Origin: Burkholderiales bacterium
GTDB taxonomy: Bacteria > Pseudomonadota > Gammaproteobacteria > Burkholderiales > Burkholderiaceae_D
Length of the DNA stretch: 64,000 nucleotides
Assembly: GCA_947451925.1 (NCBI GenBank)
Contig: CANGAW010000006.1
Span: 1 to 64,000 of the forward strand
Direction: 5' to 3'
Position numbers and translations under genes: made by a program. The notes under the pieces were generated by a model. It ran no database searches, was not told the origin of the DNA, and saw nothing but the letters and a program-made list of their open reading frames with translations. Positions within the stretch are counted from its first letter, which is position 1. Each line of letters starts with the position of its first letter. This document shows positions 1 to 9,972 of the stretch, piece by piece.

Positions 1-1
1 A

Positions 2-718
2 GTACTGGCTGTAACGGCTGCGATGTCGCCGCAGCAAGTGGGAGACGAGCCTTTGCTGATTGCGCAAAAGACAGCTGCACCCATGATGGTCGGGCGCAAC
101 AGGGTCGCCGCCGGTCTTGCCTTGTGTGCGGCTTTTCCAGAGGTGGATGTCATCATTTCCGACGATGGTTTGCAGCACTATGCACTGGCCCGCACGGTAG
201 AAATACAGTTGTCGGATGCGCGTGGCCATGGCAATGGCTGGCTGCTGCCGGCAGGCCCCCTGCGTGAACGGCCTTCGCGGCGCAGTGATTTTTATGTGGT
301 CAATGGAGCTGCTGAAACTGGCGAGCACGCATTTCGCATGCAATTGACAGGCACCCATGCTGAACAACTGACAGACCGCCGCCGCCAGCGGCCATTGTCG
401 GCGCTGTTGTCGCAGCAAGGTATTGCGGCAGTCGCCGGCATCGGACATCCGCAACGTTTTTTCGATATGCTGCGCGCGCAAGGCGTGGTCTTGAGCGAGC
501 AGCGGGCCTTACCTGACCATTTTGATTTTTCCGTCAATCCTTTCGCCGCAATTGCCGCCGATATCATCCTGATTACAGAGAAGGATGCAGTAAAATGCGT
601 GGCCATCGACATGATTGCGCGCGATTCGCGGCTGTGGGTGGTGCCGGTGCAAACGACGATCACCGGATCGCTGGTAAAGAACATTGTGGAGAAATTGCGT
701 GGACACTCGCCTGCTTGA
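2..718 (+). CDS. lpxK: Tetraacyldisaccharide 4'-kinase LpxK, C-terminal part
   Basis: LpxK phosphorylates the 4' position of the lipid A disaccharide at the inner face of the cytoplasmic membrane. The reading frame is open from the first base of the window, so the true start and the ATP-binding P-loop half lie upstream; about 239 codons remain of a family usually 330-350 residues long. The visible part carries the conserved stretches [10 protein letters not shown]-like (here [12 protein letters not shown]), [11 protein letters not shown] and [13 protein letters not shown], followed by the usual ITEKDAVK segment near the C-terminus. The next gene (Trm112-like) starts inside its last 20 bases and kdsB follows, the standard betaproteobacterial lipid A/KDO cluster. 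Confidence 0.95.
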   Translation, partial: VLAVTAAMSPQQVGDEPLLIAQKTAAPMMVGRNRVAAGLALCAAFPEVDVIISDDGLQHYALARTVEIQLSDARGHGNGWLLPAGPLRERPSRRSDFYVVNGAAETGEHAFRMQLTGTHAEQLTDRRRQRPLSALLSQQGIAAVAGIGHPQRFFDMLRAQGVVLSEQRALPDHFDFSVNPFAAIAADIILITEKDAVKCVAIDMIARDSRLWVVPVQTTITGSLVKNIVEKLRGHSPA

Positions 719-899
719 TATTTTGGTTTGCCCTCTGTGCAAAGGCCCGCTTACCTATGACAAACAGGCGCAGGAACTGCTCTGTCGCCCGGACCGGCTG
801 GCCTATCCGATCAGGGACGGCATTCCCATCATGTGGGCCGAAGATGCGCGCGACCTGAATGCGGCTGTGCCTGCCTCTGATGCAAATCAAGCTCAATAA
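699..899 (+). CDS. Trm112 family small zinc-ribbon-like protein (YcaR type)
   Basis: A 66-residue protein of the Trm112/YcaR family. I chose the GTG at 699 because GGAGAA at 688-693 sits at correct spacing and the product then begins [14 protein letters not shown], as in family members. The frame also opens at a TTG at 684, which has no ribosome site. It shows one CPLC pair and a further cysteine (ELLCRPD), then the conserved segment [13 protein letters not shown]. Eukaryotic Trm112 activates methyltransferases; the bacterial role is not settled. It overlaps the end of lpxK by 20 bases, so the two are probably translationally coupled. Confidence 0.9.
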   Translation: MDTRLLDILVCPLCKGPLTYDKQAQELLCRPDRLAYPIRDGIPIMWAEDARDLNAAVPASDANQAQ

Positions 900-922
900 G
901 CCCCAGGCTGGTCTGACCATTT

Positions 923-942
923 GCCGTCGCTGACGGCTTTTT
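923..942 (+). terminator. Putative intrinsic terminator between Trm112 gene and kdsB
   Basis: Stem GCCGTC (923-928) / GACGGC (932-937) with a three-base loop, followed directly by a T run. It lies only 10 bases ahead of the kdsB start codon, so it may only attenuate read-through. Confidence 0.55.
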
Positions 943-951
943 CTTTTTACT

Positions 952-1704
952 ATGTCTTTTACCGTTATCATTCCGGCCCGCATGGCCTCCACCCGTCTGC
1001 CCGGCAAGCCCCTGGCTGACCTTGGCGGCAAGCCCATGGTTGTGCGGGTAGCAGAGCGGGCTTATCTGGCTGGTGCGGCGCAGGTGATTGTGGCAACCGA
1101 CCATCAGGAGATCGTGGCGGCCTGCCGTTTGCACGGTGTTGATGCGCGCATGACGCGGGCAGACCATCCTTCGGGCACCGACAGAATTGCCGAAGTGACG
1201 TCAGCCATTGGTCTGGCCGATGATGCCGTTGTCGTGAATGTGCAGGGTGACGAGCCCCTGATTGACCCTGAACTGATACGCGCCTGTGCCAGCCTGATTG
1301 GTCCGCAGGTGCCGATGTCGACGGCGGCGCACCGTTTGACTGACATTGCCGAAATTTTTAACCCGAACGTGGTCAAGCTTGTGCTGGATGCGGCGGGACA
1401 TGCGCTGTATTTTTCGCGCGCGCCAATTCCCTGGCACAGAGACGGCTTTGCCGCATCAACGGCGGCGCTGCCGCAAGGCTATGTCGCGCTGCGTCATATT
1501 GGCCTGTATGCGTACAGACAGGATTTTTTACAGGCTTATCCTGCTTTACCGGTTTCGCCGCTGGAAAATATTGAAATGCTCGAACAATTAAGGGTACTGT
1601 GGCACGGCCATAAAATTGCGGTGCATCTGGCGGACTACGTGCCCGCCGCTGGTGTCGATACCCCCGAAGATTTGCAGCGTGTACGCGGGCAGTTTGCTCA
1701 CTGA
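952..1704 (+). CDS. kdsB: 3-deoxy-manno-octulosonate cytidylyltransferase (CMP-KDO synthetase)
   Basis: KdsB activates KDO with CTP to give CMP-KDO, the sugar donor for the inner core of lipopolysaccharide. The 250-residue length is normal. It begins with the nucleotide-binding signature [18 protein letters not shown] and carries [11 protein letters not shown] about one third in, the metal/CTP-binding region of the family. The C-terminal [11 protein letters not shown] is also typical. It sits downstream of lpxK and the Trm112-like gene, consistent with one envelope-synthesis cluster, although a hairpin separates it from the Trm112 gene. Confidence 0.97.
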   Translation: MSFTVIIPARMASTRLPGKPLADLGGKPMVVRVAERAYLAGAAQVIVATDHQEIVAACRLHGVDARMTRADHPSGTDRIAEVTSAIGLADDAVVVNVQGDEPLIDPELIRACASLIGPQVPMSTAAHRLTDIAEIFNPNVVKLVLDAAGHALYFSRAPIPWHRDGFAASTAALPQGYVALRHIGLYAYRQDFLQAYPALPVSPLENIEMLEQLRVLWHGHKIAVHLADYVPAAGVDTPEDLQRVRGQFAH

Positions 1705-1843
1705 CTTGCCGCATATTCAATGCTGAGCAATTGAATTAACGAAATTTTGTGGTAAGTTTCGAGCAAGACAATGACGAGACAATAGACGCTCTGGCGGTGA
1801 ATTTCCCCGCCTGCGCAGTCATGAAGATTTTAAAAATGCTTAA

Positions 1844-2509
<666 letters not shown>

Positions 2510-2520
2510 GTAAAAAATAA

Positions 2521-2545
2521 AAGCGGACCTTGTGTCCGCTTTTTT
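2521..2545 (+). terminator. Intrinsic terminator after adk
   Basis: Stem AAGCGGAC (2521-2528) / GTCCGCTT (2534-2541) with loop CTTGT, then a T run. Confidence 0.9.
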
Positions 2546-2547
2546 GT

Positions 2548-2573
2548 ATTGGTCTGAAATTGGTCTGAAATTG
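2548..2573. repeat. 11-bp tandem duplication
   Basis: The unit ATTGGTCTGAA is repeated twice head to tail, followed by a third partial ATTG, directly downstream of the adk terminator. It is non-coding and looks like a replication-slippage duplication. Confidence 0.8.
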
Positions 2574-2737
2574 CAGCAAGTTTATTGATCATGGAATAAA
2601 CCCTGAAGAGACGCGCGCCTGACAATAAAAAGCACAGCGCGCAGGGGCGAAAAGTTTTGGTGGAGACAGCCGTTTCGACGCTTCTGGTCGGGATGGCTTA
2701 TGACGTTAAAAACTGTCGTCAATTTTTGGGAGGAACT

Positions 2738-4801
2738 ATGTCATCAACAGGCTTGTGGTTTGCCATGGTGTGTGGACTGGTCGCCGTCATCTACGGCTTG
2801 CTAACCCGCAGTTGGGTCCTGCGTCAGGATCCCGGCAATTTGCGCATGCAGGAAATCGCGGCAGCTATCCAGCAGGGTGCGGCTGCCTATCTGGCGCGGC
2901 AGTACCGCAGCATCGCCATCGTTGGCCTGGTGCTGGTCGTACTGATCGCTTATTTCCTTGATCTAAAAACGGCTGCCGGCTTTGCGCTGGGTGCCCTGTT
3001 GTCCGGCGCCTGCGGTTTTATCGGCATGAATGTGTCGGTGCGTGCCAACGTCAGAACAGCACAAGCAGCCACCCGCGGCATAGGCCCGGCGCTGGAAGTG
3101 GCTTTCAAAGGCGGCGCCATTACCGGCATGCTGGTGGTCGGTCTGGGCTTGCTGGGGGTATCGATCTTTTTCTACCTGATCGGCGGACTCGACAGCCCTG
3201 ATGCAAAGACGTTGAAGCCCTTGCTGGGGCTGGCCTTTGGTGCGTCGCTGATCTCAATTTTCGCCCGGCTCGGCGGCGGAATTTTCACCAAAGGTGCTGA
3301 TGTCGGTGCGGATCTGGTCGGCAAAGTCGAGGCCGGGATTCCGGAAGACGATCCGCGTAATCCGGCCGTCATTGCCGACAATGTCGGCGATAACGTTGGT
3401 GACTGTGCCGGTATGGCGGCAGACCTGTTTGAGACCTATGCGGTAACGTTGATTGCGACCATGGCGCTGGGCGCGCTGATGGTGGCGTCTGCGCCGGCTT
3501 TGGCGGTTATCTATCCCTTGGTTCTGGGCGGCGCCTCGATAATTGCGTCCATCATCGGCGTCTCCTTCGTCAAGGCAAAGCCGGGGATGCACAATGTGAT
3601 GCCGGCTTTGTATCGCGGACTGATCGTTGCCGGCGCGCTGTCTCTGATTGCGTTTTATCTGCTGACTGCCTGGTTGTTCCCGCAACCGCTGATCATGACA
3701 GACGGCTACAGTGTCTCGGCGCTGGCTTTGTTCGGCTCTTGCGCGGTGGGTCTGATCCTGACTGCGGCACTGGTCTGGATCACCGAGTACTACACCGGCA
3801 CCAACTTCGCACCTGTGCGGCATATTGCGCAAGCCTCCACCACCGGACATGCAACCAACATCATTGCCGGTATCGGCATTTCCATGAAATCGACGGCCTG
3901 GCCGGTGCTGTTTGTCTGCGCGGCGATTCTTGCCGCTAATCTGCTGGCAGGTTTATACGGCATTGCCATTGCGGCCACCGCCATGCTCAGCATGGCCGGC
4001 ATCGTGGTGGCGCTCGATGCCTACGGCCCCATTACCGACAACGCGGGCGGCATTGCCGAGATGGCAGATTTACCGGCCACGGTGCGTGCCATTACCGACC
4101 CGCTGGACGCAGTGGGCAACACCACCAAAGCCGTCACCAAAGGTTATGCAATTGGCTCGGCAGGTTTGGCCGCAATGGTGCTGTTTGCCGACTATACCCA
4201 TGCGCTGTCCAGTCGCGGCATGTCGATTGCGTTTGATTTGTCCGAGCCTGTGGTGATTGTCGGTTTGTTTATTGGTGGCCTGATTCCTTTCCTGTTCGGT
4301 GCAATGGCAATGGAAGCGGTGGGCCGCGCTGCCGGCGCGGTTGTGGAAGAAGTGCGGCGCCAGTTTCGCGAAATCCCCGGCATCATGCAGGGCACGGCCA
4401 AGCCTGAGTATGGCCGTGCGGTTGATATGCTGACTGCTGCGGCAATCAAGGAAATGATGATTCCTTCCCTGTTACCTGTGGCCGCGCCAATTTTGGTGGG
4501 CCTCTTGCTTGGCCCCAGGGCTCTGGGCGGCTTATTGATGGGCACCATCGTCACCGGCTTGTTTGTTGCCATTTCTATGTGCACCGGTGGCGGCGCCTGG
4601 GACAATGCGAAAAAATATATTGAAGAAGGTCAGCATGGCGGCAAGGGCAGTGACGCGCACAAGGCCGCAGTCACTGGCGACACGGTTGGTGACCCTTATA
4701 AAGACACCGCAGGTCCGGCCATTAACCCCTTGATAAAAATTATCAATATTGTGGCTTTGCTGATTGTGCCGCTGCTGAGTGCAAACGGCTTGTTTGGCTA
4801 A
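2738..4801 (+). CDS. hppA: Membrane-bound proton-translocating pyrophosphatase
   Basis: HppA couples hydrolysis of pyrophosphate to proton export across the cytoplasmic membrane. I chose ATG 2738 (687 residues) because GGGAGG at 2728-2733 precedes it; an earlier in-frame start would add 27 residues lacking membrane character. The protein is almost entirely hydrophobic helices. It shows the substrate loops [18 protein letters not shown] and [19 protein letters not shown]. The segment [10 protein letters not shown] has Lys where the K+-dependent subfamily has Ala, so this should be a K+-independent H+ pump (family knowledge). It is flanked by terminators on both sides and appears monocistronic. 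Confidence 0.96.
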   Translation: MSSTGLWFAMVCGLVAVIYGLLTRSWVLRQDPGNLRMQEIAAAIQQGAAAYLARQYRSIAIVGLVLVVLIAYFLDLKTAAGFALGALLSGACGFIGMNVSVRANVRTAQAATRGIGPALEVAFKGGAITGMLVVGLGLLGVSIFFYLIGGLDSPDAKTLKPLLGLAFGASLISIFARLGGGIFTKGADVGADLVGKVEAGIPEDDPRNPAVIADNVGDNVGDCAGMAADLFETYAVTLIATMALGALMVASAPALAVIYPLVLGGASIIASIIGVSFVKAKPGMHNVMPALYRGLIVAGALSLIAFYLLTAWLFPQPLIMTDGYSVSALALFGSCAVGLILTAALVWITEYYTGTNFAPVRHIAQASTTGHATNIIAGIGISMKSTAWPVLFVCAAILAANLLAGLYGIAIAATAMLSMAGIVVALDAYGPITDNAGGIAEMADLPATVRAITDPLDAVGNTTKAVTKGYAIGSAGLAAMVLFADYTHALSSRGMSIAFDLSEPVVIVGLFIGGLIPFLFGAMAMEAVGRAAGAVVEEVRRQFREIPGIMQGTAKPEYGRAVDMLTAAAIKEMMIPSLLPVAAPILVGLLLGPRALGGLLMGTIVTGLFVAISMCTGGGAWDNAKKYIEEGQHGGKGSDAHKAAVTGDTVGDPYKDTAGPAINPLIKIINIVALLIVPLLSANGLFG

Positions 4802-4834
4802 AGTCACACATCTCAGATCATTTCAAATTGAAAA

Positions 4835-4859
4835 GGGCGGCATGTGCCGCCCTTTTTTT
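4835..4859 (+). terminator. Intrinsic terminator after hppA
   Basis: GGGCGGC (4835-4841) / GCCGCCC (4846-4852) with loop ATGT, followed by seven T. Flanking A and T runs extend the stem. Confidence 0.92.
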
Positions 4860-4941
4860 ATTGCGATTTCTGATTGTCAAAAGTCGCGGCGATTCGTTAT
4901 CCTTGCCGCACGTTTTACCACCTGTTCAATTTGGAGAAATC

Positions 4942-5700
4942 ATGGAAATCAAAAATAACGTATTCATCATCACGGGTGGCGCTTCCGGTCTGGGCGCTGC
5001 CAGCGCGCAGATGATCGTCGATAACGGCGGCAAAGTGGTGTTGGCCGACGTGCAGATTGAAGCAGGTGAAAAGCTTGCTGCTGCGTTAAACGGAAAATTT
5101 GTGAAGTGCGATGTCACCTCTGAAGCCGATGGACTGGCCGTGGTGGCAGCCGCGCAGGCAATGGGTAATCTGGTTGGCCTGATCAATTGCGCCGGCGTTG
5201 CACCGGCTGTCAAAACCGTGGGCCGGGATGGTCCGCATCCGCTGGATGTATTTCAACGCGTGATCAACATTAATCTGGTTGGCACCTTCAACATGGCACG
5301 TCTGGCCGCTGCCGCAATGGGCAATGGCGAGGCGAATGCAGCCGGTGAGCGTGGTGTGATTATTAACACCGCATCAGTCGCAGCCTATGATGGCCAGATC
5401 GGTCAGGCTGCCTATGGTTCTTCCAAGGCTGCAGTGGTTGGTCTGACCTTGCCAATGGCACGTGATCTCTCGCGCAGCGGCATCCGCGTGATGACCATTG
5501 CGCCGGGCATTTTCGAGACGCCGATGCTGTTGGGAATGCCGCAAGAAGTGCAGGATGCGCTGGGTCAGATGGTGCCGTTCCCGCCAAGACTGGGCAAGCC
5601 TGCCGAGTACGCGCATCTGGCCAAGACCATCATTGAAAATGTGATGTTGAATGGCGAGACGATTCGTCTCGATGGCGCCATTCGCATGCAGCCAAAATAA
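4942..5700 (+). CDS. Short-chain dehydrogenase, 3-hydroxyacyl-CoA dehydrogenase type II-like
   Basis: A 252-residue classical SDR. Start ATG 4942 follows TTGGAGAAATC; the open frame upstream runs through the hppA terminator and is not coding. It has the NAD-binding TGGASGLG near residue 10, the acidic residue LADV after the second strand (favouring NAD+), NCAGV, and the catalytic Ser with YGSSK. The sequence resembles the HSD17B10/3-hydroxy-2-methylbutyryl-CoA dehydrogenase group, including the C-terminal GETIRLDGAIRM. The likely role is beta-oxidation or isoleucine/fatty-acyl-CoA breakdown; the exact substrate is not shown by the sequence. No operon partner is evident. Confidence 0.9.
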   Translation: MEIKNNVFIITGGASGLGAASAQMIVDNGGKVVLADVQIEAGEKLAAALNGKFVKCDVTSEADGLAVVAAAQAMGNLVGLINCAGVAPAVKTVGRDGPHPLDVFQRVININLVGTFNMARLAAAAMGNGEANAAGERGVIINTASVAAYDGQIGQAAYGSSKAAVVGLTLPMARDLSRSGIRVMTIAPGIFETPMLLGMPQEVQDALGQMVPFPPRLGKPAEYAHLAKTIIENVMLNGETIRLDGAIRMQPK

Positions 5701-5780
5701 GCCTTCAATACTTGTATGAAGAAGGCAATAGTACGTTAACTTGTTTGTGCAGATGGCTTGCCTGCTGGTAATCTACAGGC

Positions 5781-7004
5781 ATGGCCACACTGCAAAAAAC
5801 AGGGTTGTTCCTTGCTGGTGGCGGCGCCCGCGCCGCCTATCAGGTTGGCGTGCTGCAGGCGATTTTTTCTTTGCTCAGCGAGACGGGCTGGCCGGCAAAA
5901 AAAAATCCGTTTGATATTGTCTGTGGTACTTCGGCCGGCGCAATCAATGCGACGGCCTTTGCCTGCCGGGCTGACAACTTTGAAGAAAGCGTCACCCATT
6001 TGCTTAATGTGTGGCGCAATCTCGAGGTGGAACAGGTTTATCGTGCGGACTCGGTGGGTGTCATCCGTTCTGGCGCACGCTGGTTGTCGCTGCTGTCGTT
6101 TGGCTGGCTGCTGCGCAAATGGAAATCAAATCCGCCCAATTCTTTACTCGATAATTCACCGCTGGTTGGTCTGATGCACCGGATGCTGGATTTGCCGCGT
6201 CTGGATATGGCTCTGGAAAACGGCATGCTGCATGCGCTGGCTGTCTCGGCGTCGTCTTATACTGCAGGCCAGCACATGACGTTTTACCAGTCAGCACATG
6301 TGCTTCCCGCCTGGAGTCGCATGCAGCGCCACGCAGTGCAGCAGCAAATCGGTGTGGATCATTTGCTGGCCTCTTCAGCCATTCCCCTGATCTTTCCGGC
6401 TGTACCTTTATATTGCTACGATCGCTGTGAATACTTTGGAGACGGATCGATGCGTGAAGTCGCGCCGATTTCACCGGCGATTCATCTTGGCGCCGACAAG
6501 GTTTTGGTGATTGGTGCCGGCAGTATCGGTGGTGCGCAGCGCAATGTCGCGGAGTTTTCCGGTTACCCGAGTCTGGCGCAAATTGCCGGCCATGCGATGT
6601 CGAGTATTTTTCTCGACAGCTTGTCGGTTGATATTGAAAGGCTCAGTCGCATCAATGCGACCTTGTCCTTGCTAACGCCCGAACAGCGCAGCCGAACAGA
6701 ATTGCGTCCGGTGGAAATGCTGGCCATCACCCCATCACAGCCGCTGGAATTGATTGCCAGCCGCCATGTGGGAAGCCTGCCTTTGCCTATCCGTACGCTA
6801 CTCTCGGCAATCGGTGCGACTGAGCGTCGTGGTGCGGCACTGGCTTCCTATTTGTTGTTCGAATCCAGTTATACACGGGCCCTCATTGAGCTTGGTCAGA
6901 TTGATACGTTTACCCGTCGCGATGATGTGCTGCGCTTTTTTGACGTGGACGAGCAAAGCAAGGAACAGGTTTTTGCGAAAAATTTGGAGGTAAATATGTC
7001 TTGA
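5781..7004 (+). CDS. Patatin-like phospholipase family protein
   Basis: A 407-residue protein with a patatin domain in its first 220 residues: oxyanion loop GGGARAAYQVGVL (residues about 12-24), nucleophile elbow GTSAGA (about 50-55) and the catalytic Asp in GDGSMREVAPIS. Members hydrolyse lipid acyl esters through a Ser-Asp dyad. The C-terminal 180 residues are family-specific and uncharacterised. There is no signal peptide, so the protein is probably cytoplasmic or peripheral to the membrane. The ribosome site is weak. The gene stands alone with an AT-rich gap behind it. Confidence 0.9.
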   Translation: MATLQKTGLFLAGGGARAAYQVGVLQAIFSLLSETGWPAKKNPFDIVCGTSAGAINATAFACRADNFEESVTHLLNVWRNLEVEQVYRADSVGVIRSGARWLSLLSFGWLLRKWKSNPPNSLLDNSPLVGLMHRMLDLPRLDMALENGMLHALAVSASSYTAGQHMTFYQSAHVLPAWSRMQRHAVQQQIGVDHLLASSAIPLIFPAVPLYCYDRCEYFGDGSMREVAPISPAIHLGADKVLVIGAGSIGGAQRNVAEFSGYPSLAQIAGHAMSSIFLDSLSVDIERLSRINATLSLLTPEQRSRTELRPVEMLAITPSQPLELIASRHVGSLPLPIRTLLSAIGATERRGAALASYLLFESSYTRALIELGQIDTFTRRDDVLRFFDVDEQSKEQVFAKNLEVNMS

Positions 7005-7380
7005 ATGGCAAGTTTGAAGAAATCGGAAGATTTTTTCATTCGGTAATAATTGAATGTATGAAGAACGATGTTAAGTGTCATTTACGGTAAAAATTGATAC
7101 TTTATTTATATTTTGGCATCAAAATAATGCATGCCAATTTGCAAGCAGGGGTTTTGCCCAAGCCAAAGGGCGCGTATGATCTCGGAAACTTGAAAATTCA
7201 ATTTTCTGGATGATTAGTCGATAACCGGCAACTTGTCCAAGACAGAGCTGGCAGTCGCAGCAGTTTGCACAAATACTATTCCCGCAGATTGTGTGCGTTT
7301 TTGATTGCTCCAAAAATACCGTGAACATTTATACGCTTAGCGCACCTCAGCCGCGCGAGGAAGATATCGAGGAACCCTGT
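7005..7380. other. AT-rich intergenic region with no recognised gene
   Basis: Between the patatin and barstar-like genes I see no convincing coding frame. The stretch has small inverted repeats: TTGGCAT (7113-7119) with ATGCCAA (7131-7137), and GAAAATT-C-AATTTTC around 7191-7205. It may hold the promoter of the next gene, but I could not identify clear -35/-10 boxes. Confidence 0.5.
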
Positions 7381-7809
7381 ATGGGAGACGGTTTGCTGCG
7401 CACTGTGCCCAGCAATGTGGTTCAGTCAATTCGCGCTTTTCGTGTTGTCGATCTCCAGGCCGAGGCCATGCGCCTTGGCCAGCATTTTTTGTATGCGCAT
7501 TGCGCGCAGGCAGGCACGCGTCAGCAGGTGCTAGCTGCCATCGCTGAATCCTTTCATGTGCCAAAACATTTTGGCAAGAACTATGAAGCGCTGGAAGAAT
7601 GCCTGACCAGCCTGTTCTTCAAGGCGGGAACTCAGCCCGGTTTTCTGGTGGTTCTTGAGCAATTACCGAATACGCCCAAGTTTGACAAAGAGGCCAGAGA
7701 AAACCTGCTTGACGTATTTCGGGATGCCGCAGACTACTGGGGCGAGAAAAAAATCCCGTTCCGTGTTTTCTTTTCTTTTCAGACCGCTGCCACGCTGCCC
7801 CTGCTCTGA
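7381..7809 (+). CDS. Barstar family protein (orphan)
   Basis: A barstar-fold protein of about 142 residues from the ATG at 7381, which has GAGGA at 7369-7373. In-frame starts at 7321 (GTG) and 7291 would add up to 30 residues. Barstar-like features are HFGKNYEALEECL and the acidic C-terminal half with LDVFRDAADYWGE. Classical barstar inhibits the ribonuclease barnase; no ribonuclease gene is nearby, so the partner is unknown. It ends 30 bases before purN. Confidence 0.8.
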   Translation: MGDGLLRTVPSNVVQSIRAFRVVDLQAEAMRLGQHFLYAHCAQAGTRQQVLAAIAESFHVPKHFGKNYEALEECLTSLFFKAGTQPGFLVVLEQLPNTPKFDKEARENLLDVFRDAADYWGEKKIPFRVFFSFQTAATLPLL

Positions 7810-7839
7810 ACACCCGCTGGCGCTGGTAAAATGCGCGCC

Positions 7840-8442
7840 ATGAAACGACTCGTCATTTTGATTTCCGGACGTGGCAGTAATATGCAGGCAATCATTCGTG
7901 CGGCAGCTGCAGAGCAGTGGCCGGCACAAATTGTTGCAGTCATCTGCAATCGGCCACAGGCAAAAGGTTTGCAGATCGCCAGCGATGCCGGGATCGCGAC
8001 CGTGGTGGTTGACCACCAATCCTATGCAGACCGCGCCACTTTCGATGCTGCCCTGGCTGCAGCGATTGATCAGTTTGCCCCCGACCTGGTTGTTCTTGCC
8101 GGGTTTTTGCGCATACTGACAACGGAATTTGTTTCCCGTTATCAGGGCCGGATGCTCAATATTCATCCTTCGCTGTTGCCTAGTTTTCCCGGTCTGGCTA
8201 CGCATAGTCAGGCTCTGTCTTCAGGGGTCAAGGTGCACGGCGCGACGGTACATTTTGTGACCCCCGATCTGGATCATGGTCCTATCGTGGCGCAGGCCAC
8301 GGTGGCGGTTGAAGAAAACGATACCGAAGCCTCGCTGGGCTCCCGCGTGCTGGAGCAGGAACATAGTATTTATCCGCAAGCCATTCGCGACTTTATCGAA
8401 GGTCGTATAGCACTGGAAAATGGTCAGGTCGTCAGGACTTGA
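7840..8442 (+). CDS. purN: Phosphoribosylglycinamide formyltransferase
   Basis: PurN transfers a formyl group from 10-formyl-tetrahydrofolate to GAR, the third step of purine synthesis. About 200 residues. The start at 7840 gives the usual MKRLVILISGRGSNMQAI; an ATG three codons upstream is equally possible. Catalytic features are present: GRGSNM at the phosphate site, NIHPSLLPSFPG with the active Asn and His, and the Asp in DLDHGPIVAQ. A hairpin follows before the next gene. Confidence 0.97.
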   Translation: MKRLVILISGRGSNMQAIIRAAAAEQWPAQIVAVICNRPQAKGLQIASDAGIATVVVDHQSYADRATFDAALAAAIDQFAPDLVVLAGFLRILTTEFVSRYQGRMLNIHPSLLPSFPGLATHSQALSSGVKVHGATVHFVTPDLDHGPIVAQATVAVEENDTEASLGSRVLEQEHSIYPQAIRDFIEGRIALENGQVVRT

Positions 8443-8467
8443 ATTTTTTGTGAACAGATTATTTCCC

Positions 8468-8492
8468 GCGCCGTTTGAAGGGCGCTTTTTTT
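8468..8492 (+). terminator. Putative terminator after purN
   Basis: GCGCC (8468-8472) / GGCGC (8481-8485) with an eight-base loop and seven T. The stem is short. Confidence 0.6.
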
Positions 8493-8515
8493 ATCTTACT
8501 CATTAAGGACAACGC

Positions 8516-9841
8516 ATGAGATTGCCTCCTGCAATCATAGGCAGCACCGAAGAAGTGTTGCGAGAAGTACTGCGTTTTACCGCTCCGGCCGATAGCACTT
8601 TGTCGCGTTATTTTCGCGACCATCCAAGACTGGGTGCGCGCGAGCGTGGCGTGGTCGCCGAGGCGATCTACGGCATGTTGCGCAACAAGTCCGTCTACAC
8701 CAATTTTGCCGAGACCGGTGCCGGACCGATGATGCGCCGCATGGCCTTGCTCGGACTGGCCGATGCGGTCGGCGTGGATTCGCTGGGCGGGCTGTCCGAG
8801 GAAGAGTTGGTCTGGTTGCAGCGCGTGATGGAAATCGACAGGGCGAATTTGCCGCTGGCTTTGCGCACCAATATGCCGGGCTGGCTGCTCGAGCGTTTGC
8901 TGTCGCAGTATGGCGAAGCTGCCGCATTGGACATCATTGAAGCCTTGAATCGCCCGGCGCCGCTGGACTTGCGCGTCAATAGCATCAAGACCACGCGTGA
9001 CGAAGCCATGGCAGCGCTGACCCTGGCCGGGCTGAGTCCGGTACCAACCAGTTTTGCGCCGCTTGGCGTGCGTTTGCTCAAAAAACCTTCGCTGCAAAAC
9101 ATGCCCTTGTTCAAAGAGGGCGCCATTGAGGTGCAAGACGAAGGCAGTCAGTTGCTGGCGCAAATCGTCGGTGCCAAACGCGGCGAGATGGTGGTGGATT
9201 TTTGTGCCGGTGCGGGCGGCAAGACGCTGGCCCTTGGCGGCGCGATGCGCAATACCGGACGCTTGTATGCGTTTGATGTGTCGGAAAAAAGGCTGGCGAA
9301 ATTCAAGCCGCGCATGGCGCGAAGCGGACTCTCGAATGTGCATCCGGTACTGATCGCGCATGAGAATGATGCCAAGGTCAAGCGACTGGCTGGCAAAATC
9401 GATCGGGTACTGGTCGACTCACCGTGTAGCGGTCTGGGCACGCTGCGCCGCAATCCGGATGTGAAGTGGCGGCAGACTGCCGAAGGTGTCGCCGAGCTAA
9501 ACGTCAAACAGATTTCGATTCTCAATGCCGCGGCGCGACTGGTAAAACCCGGTGGGCGTCTGGTGTATGCAACCTGCAGCTTGCTGGCTGAAGAAAACGA
9601 AGCCATCGTCGATCAGTTTATCGCCTCGCAACAGGACTTTACGCTGGTAAAAATGTCTGCCGTGCTGGCCGAGCAAAAAATACCCCTGGAGATGGATGAT
9701 TACCTCAAGCTGCTGCCCAATCAGCATCAGACCGATGGATTTTTCGCCGCCGTACTTGAACGCAAAAAAATCCCGGTTTTGGCATCGCCAAAGGATCAGG
9801 AAATTCTGACAGAAGAAGAGCCGTCCCCAGAGCAAAGTTAA
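8516..9841 (+). CDS. RsmB/NOP family RNA (cytosine-5) methyltransferase
   Basis: A 441-residue SAM-dependent RNA m5C methyltransferase of the NOL1/NOP2/Fmu family. Order: an N-terminal NusB-like helical region (to about residue 130), then the catalytic domain with SAM motif VVDFCAGAGGKTLAL, motif IV DSPCSGLGTLRRNPDVKW and motif VI YATCSLLAEENE, whose two cysteines act in catalysis and product release. AAGGAC precedes the ATG. It is related to RsmB (16S C967), but the context is purN rather than fmt, so it may be a paralogue with another RNA target. Confidence 0.88.
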   Translation: MRLPPAIIGSTEEVLREVLRFTAPADSTLSRYFRDHPRLGARERGVVAEAIYGMLRNKSVYTNFAETGAGPMMRRMALLGLADAVGVDSLGGLSEEELVWLQRVMEIDRANLPLALRTNMPGWLLERLLSQYGEAAALDIIEALNRPAPLDLRVNSIKTTRDEAMAALTLAGLSPVPTSFAPLGVRLLKKPSLQNMPLFKEGAIEVQDEGSQLLAQIVGAKRGEMVVDFCAGAGGKTLALGGAMRNTGRLYAFDVSEKRLAKFKPRMARSGLSNVHPVLIAHENDAKVKRLAGKIDRVLVDSPCSGLGTLRRNPDVKWRQTAEGVAELNVKQISILNAAARLVKPGGRLVYATCSLLAEENEAIVDQFIASQQDFTLVKMSAVLAEQKIPLEMDDYLKLLPNQHQTDGFFAAVLERKKIPVLASPKDQEILTEEEPSPEQS

Positions 9842-9972
9842 GCATTTTTGAATAAGGTCAAAGGCTGAGATTTTGGCAATGGCAACAGTACTTATTTTTG
9901 CACTGTTTTCTCCAAATTAAGTGTTATTGTTTCTAACAATGCTTTTGCCAATTAATCTTTGCCTTGCTATTC

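Noticed and set aside
8459-9361. A 300-codon open frame on the minus strand over the RNA methyltransferase gene
   Set aside because: It is rich in His, Gln and Arg, as antisense frames of GC-biased genes are, and it has no recognisable domain.
9884-9907. AACAGT/ACTGTT inverted repeat after the RNA methyltransferase gene
   Set aside because: A six-bp, AT-rich stem with a 12-base loop and no clean T run; too weak to call a terminator.
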